Source: Apostichopus californicus
Taxonomy: Eukaryota; Echinodermata; Holothuroidea; Aspidochirotida; Stichopodidae
DNA length: 25,536 nucleotides
Direction of reading: 5' to 3'
Assembly: GCA_020650975.1 (NCBI GenBank)
Contig: JAIPMN010001719.1
Coordinates: forward strand, 1-25,536
A model generated the notes under the pieces. The model had not been told where the DNA came from. It did no database searches and saw nothing but the letters and a program-made list of their open reading frames with translations. Position numbers and translations under genes: made by a program. Below are positions 22,474 to 25,536 of this stretch, one piece after another; positions within the stretch are counted from its first letter, which is position 1; each line of letters opens with the position of its first letter.

Positions 22474-22690
22474 AGATATATAACTCGGTTGGTAGGGCAC
22501 AGGGTGTATAAGCCAGTGAAAAAGGTTTAAAACTTTGATGTGACAGACTATAGCCGCTCTGGGAAGTCTTCCTTGAGGTATACGGTGTCAGAAGTTGGAT
22601 GCTGAGAGGGCTGCAGCATCTTGCTACATAAGACACAAACCTATGGGATTTCACATAGGAACTGCTGGTCTGTCGAGATAATTTCTATTG
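22474..22690 (+). mobile_element. Possible tRNA-derived SINE remnant
   Basis: taactcggttggtagggcac (22481-22500) resembles the D arm and A box of a tRNA (tagctcagttggtagagcac). Twenty-two bases further on, ggtttaaaacttt (22523-22535) sits at about the right place for a T arm, with four pairs around a 7-base loop. The acceptor stem does not pair, and the B box has lost its central CGA. The body downstream is not one I recognise. A degenerate SINE is plausible but unproven. The 60-codon minus-strand frame here is not supported. Confidence 0.35.
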
Positions 22691-22800
22691 ATTGATACAC
22701 AGTGTTAAAAGGTTACCAGTTCATTCTAGGCACGGTAGAACGAGAGTGCTAAGGTTGTGGGTAGACAGGTAAGCCAGAAGCGAAGTAAATTCTCTATTGA
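22684..22800 (+). mobile_element. Second copy of the unidentified short element
   Basis: An 8-base direct repeat, tctattga, lies at 22684-22691 and 22793-22800 and brackets a 101-bp insert. Bases 22698-22790 of the insert align with 14576-14659 (cacagtgtta, ggcacggtagaacg, tgctaaggttgtg, gacaggtaag, gcgaagtaaat). The two copies share the right-hand end but not the hairpin-bearing left end, as expected for a retroposon with 5' variation. The short AT-rich duplication could be chance at this locus. Confidence 0.5.
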
Positions 22801-23388
22801 ATTTTGACATAATTCAGCCTTGCAGCAGAGGATTTGGCAGTAGCTGCAGCTTATCTTTATGACAGGGAGCCTTTAATATAGTCAATGACAAACTGTAATA
22901 ATATAAAAACTGCAATTGTCAAATTAATTATCATGGTTTGTGTGATTAATTAATATGCTATTGTAGTTTATACATATGTATGTGACATAAATTAAGTCCA
23001 TTTTCCCCATTGCATGGCTTTAGGCCCTGCATATCACTTAACCTGGGCCTAATTGTGACATTACAGAAGATTCACTTGCATGGGTGTGCACAATATATCA
23101 GATAGCTTCAAAAATCTGCCTGCAGTATGTGTGCAAATAAAGTGCATATGAGTCTCAAGCTTGAGGTACTCCAGTCAGTTGAGAAGCGTTTGAATACTCT
23201 ACAATGTCATCAAAGTGTACAATCAATAAATTTAAGGGTATACCCAAAAGAAACTGAATCCCAATGAACAAAGGAATGCATTGCCTTCGCATATCACATT
23301 ACAAGTTACAAGAAGATATCCCACGAACACTTTGCACACAGAGACGTGGTGAATTGGTGGGCATATCATATATACCATTTGCATGTAA
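22801..23388. other. Non-coding stretch
   Basis: No gene, RNA or clear element seen. Typical AT-rich sequence. Confidence 0.45.
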
Positions 23389-23994
23389 ATATATATCAGG
23401 CCTCGACAAATACGGTCGCCAACTCGCCAATGGCGACTAGAATTTGCGACTGGCGAGCAAAAAATGCATTACACTCAACATTTTGGCGAGTGGCTCATTC
23501 GCTCACTGCCTTTATACGATAGGCTTACTATTAACTTGTGAGCCAATCAACAAAGGCCTATTGCCTAATGTCACACATCACAGTAGAATTACCAAGTGCA
23601 CTCTTACAAGCAGGTCCTAAGGAACAGCTCTGTTCACCAGCTCGAAACTAATTTGATACTAATCAACTAAATGATGCACGATAGGTGTAACCAAACTGGA
23701 AAACTACAAACTTAAATAAATGCGTTACGACAACTCAAACGGGTAACGCATGAATATCATGTTTTAAACACTTTTGACGAAGCACAATTTAAATAGATCG
23801 TTTTTGCTGTAAACAACTAACAGTAATACTAAACCGCGATATCCTAAGTTAGGCCATACTACCTAGGCTTATATCACACAAACACTTTGCGAGAAAAACT
23901 GGTGAGTAAATTTAACGTTTTGGCGAGTAGAATTTTAAAATCGGTCGCCAGCTGGCGAGTAGTTTTAAAAAATTTGTCGAGGCCTGATATATGT
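23389..23994. mobile_element. hAT-type MITE, 590 bp
   Basis: Perfect 15-bp terminal inverted repeats, caggcctcgacaaat at 23397-23411 and its complement at 23972-23986, bound the element. The flanking octamers are atatatat (23389-23396) and atatatgt (23987-23994), seven of eight matching, consistent with the 8-bp duplication of hAT elements. The AT-rich context weakens that point. Subterminal regions at both ends are dense in actcgcca/tggcgac/ggcgagt motifs in both orientations, which may be transposase-binding repeats. There is no open frame of note inside, so it is non-autonomous. Confidence 0.8.
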
Positions 23995-25080
23995 ATATAT
24001 ATTTATATGTATTAAAACTTTAGATTTGTTTGAATTATAGAATGCTGCAGATCCACATACAGTATAACTTAGGAATGATCAAGCTGAAAGAGGGATAAAA
24101 CAAGCAAAAATGATCTTCTTTTACTTCTGCATTTTAAAATAACACTTGCAAATGTTAATACATTAGCTCAACGACAGATGTAATAGCTAATGTGTACATA
24201 CCGACACCCTCTAAGCACAGAACCACATAAATGTATATGTGGTGAATTGAATATTCATATCTTGACTGAAATATATCTCTCCAAACTAATTTGGTAGAAC
24301 TGTTCAATTTTATTGACATTACAAACTATGTATTACTTATAGCCACTTACTATTATGTGTATAGAAGGCTATTAGTTTATACCTCCTATCACACTCTCCC
24401 ATTAATTAATGTCACATCTTCTCCTTGCACATATAGTCATTCCCTTTTCCAGTTCAATGAACTGAAGTCCCTTCACATCCTTGTCAGAGAATTTTCCAAG
24501 TTTCCAAGGGTTGACTCATGGAGCTATAAACACTCTGCTTATAGCTCCATGGTTGACTCATCCTCTCCCAGAGACATCACATTTGTCATTCCTTCATAAA
24601 AACAAACAAACAAACTTTGTGTTGCCAGACTCTAGTTGTCAGTTAATTAGCTTAAATTAATTCTTTGTATTATTATGCAGGAAGTGTGTGGGGAATAATC
24701 TCTTGGCTCTTTGGGTCACAGGCGCAATACGTCACTTTGGGGATTGAATATTCTTTTGCTTCAAAGGGGTCTTACCTTTAATTTAGGAGAGATAACCACT
24801 CAGTATATCTGACAGTTAGTTTAGACTTAATTGTTCTAAAAAACTACAGGACGGCAGGTATGTAACACTCATACTCTGACTTCTGAGAGGGAAACAAGCC
24901 CTGTTCCTGAGAAGATAATTTACTGTTGTGATCTTTTGGATCAAACAGATCTCTATAAAATTGTTCATACACGATATTGATGGCCCTGGGTCGGGGGTCG
25001 TTGTTGGACGCTGGTCATTACATATATATGCCGGTTGTTACCCATAGACGCTGTGTGTGTTTCACCTTTTTCACTTTTAG
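23995..25080. other. Non-coding stretch with hairpin
   Basis: No confident gene. The 102-codon plus-strand frame at 24291-24599 lacks an ATG at its start and runs through a hairpin. A donor-like cag|gtatgt lies at 24856-24864. The stretch ends in a pyrimidine-rich acceptor-like sequence at about 25060-25080. Confidence 0.4.
24517..24551. repeat. 13-bp perfect inverted repeat with 9-base loop
   Basis: catggagctataa (24517-24529) and ttatagctccatg (24539-24551) are exact reverse complements around acactctgc. The short sequence ggttgactcat also occurs on each side, at about 24509-24519 and 24551-24561. That may mean a small templated duplication or inversion created the hairpin. Confidence 0.85.
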
Positions 25081-25536
25081 GACGGGTCTGCTGCACCCTG
25101 ATGACTGTATGTATAATGAAAAGACTGCATTTGAAATAACAGCCTAATGGCCTACATGTATCTTTGTTAATGTTTAATTTGAATTCATATCTGGTTTATT
25201 GTGTCGATACGGACTGACCGCTGTTGAAGTCACAGGAATGCTATTTACATATACCTTTATCTTTAGAGTGCATCATGCTTTATACCCATATAAACTTCAT
25301 TTGAGTTATTATTGTTTGCATTGATAAGGTATTTATGAGTCGAAAGGTTTTCAAACAGGCGACCCCCACCGCTCCTTGATCATATACATCTTGTGAGTGG
25401 TTGTTACATGTACATACCAGCAGGTATAATGTTGCTTGGTAATTTACAGACAAACTCCAAGGGGCTGATCTTCGCTATCTGACCTTGAAAAGTCTACATC
25501 TTGACTGACCCCTCAGATGCAATTTATTGGGTGATT
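25081..25536. other. Unresolved end of window, possible short exon
   Basis: A good-looking 3' splice acceptor (tttcacctttttcacttttag, ending at 25080) is followed by a frame open for 21 codons to a TAA at 25145-25147, containing LLHPDDCMYNEK. I do not recognise this peptide. No polyadenylation hexamer is evident nearby. The rest shows nothing recognisable. Confidence 0.15.

Noticed and set aside
24291..24599. 102-codon plus-strand frame
   Set aside because: No ATG at the start, no recognisable motif, and it reads through a perfect hairpin.

Overview
The window looks like non-coding DNA from a large animal genome, most likely a marine invertebrate. It is AT-rich, full of homopolymer runs and microsatellites, and has no long open reading frame with a recognisable protein. 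It does contain several eukaryotic repeat classes: tRNA-derived SINEs, miniature inverted-repeat transposons (MITEs) and minisatellites. The TTAA-flanked element present twice here resembles repeats I associate with sea cucumber (holothurian) sequence. That is a recollection, not a search result, so the echinoderm assignment is only a lean. I found no bacterial operon, tRNA or rRNA gene, CRISPR array or confident protein-coding exon. The window is best read as intergenic or deep-intronic.

Layout. 1-4171: unannotatable AT-rich DNA with a purine tract (865-994) and a short hairpin plus repeat fragment (about 2121-2200). 4172-4542: a TTAA-bounded MITE, with a second copy in inverted orientation at 19352-19700. 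6553-7300: a 42-bp minisatellite of about 18 units that keeps two frames open and so mimics a 288-codon gene. 8002-8082: a small array. 9113-9358: a second purine tract. 10655-11460: an old, degenerate repeat of about 200 bp. 11676-12290: two motifs like those near the ends of Penelope-like retroelements, one with a hammerhead-like core. 13884-14115: a complete hAT-type MITE with a perfect 8-bp target duplication and a 30-bp perfect palindrome. 14545-14662: a short unidentified element between 25-bp direct repeats, with relatives at 22692-22792 and near 2160. 15282-15593: a tRNA-derived SINE on the minus strand. 21590-22021: a 25-bp/14-bp compound tandem array. 22474-22690: a possible second tRNA-derived head. 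23397-23986: a second hAT-type MITE.

There is no evidence that genes here work together. The main content is the mobile-element record: at least four non-autonomous families, several with visible target-site duplications. The least explained item is the roughly 100-bp element that carries a conserved splice-donor-like sequence and is flanked by direct repeats at two loci.
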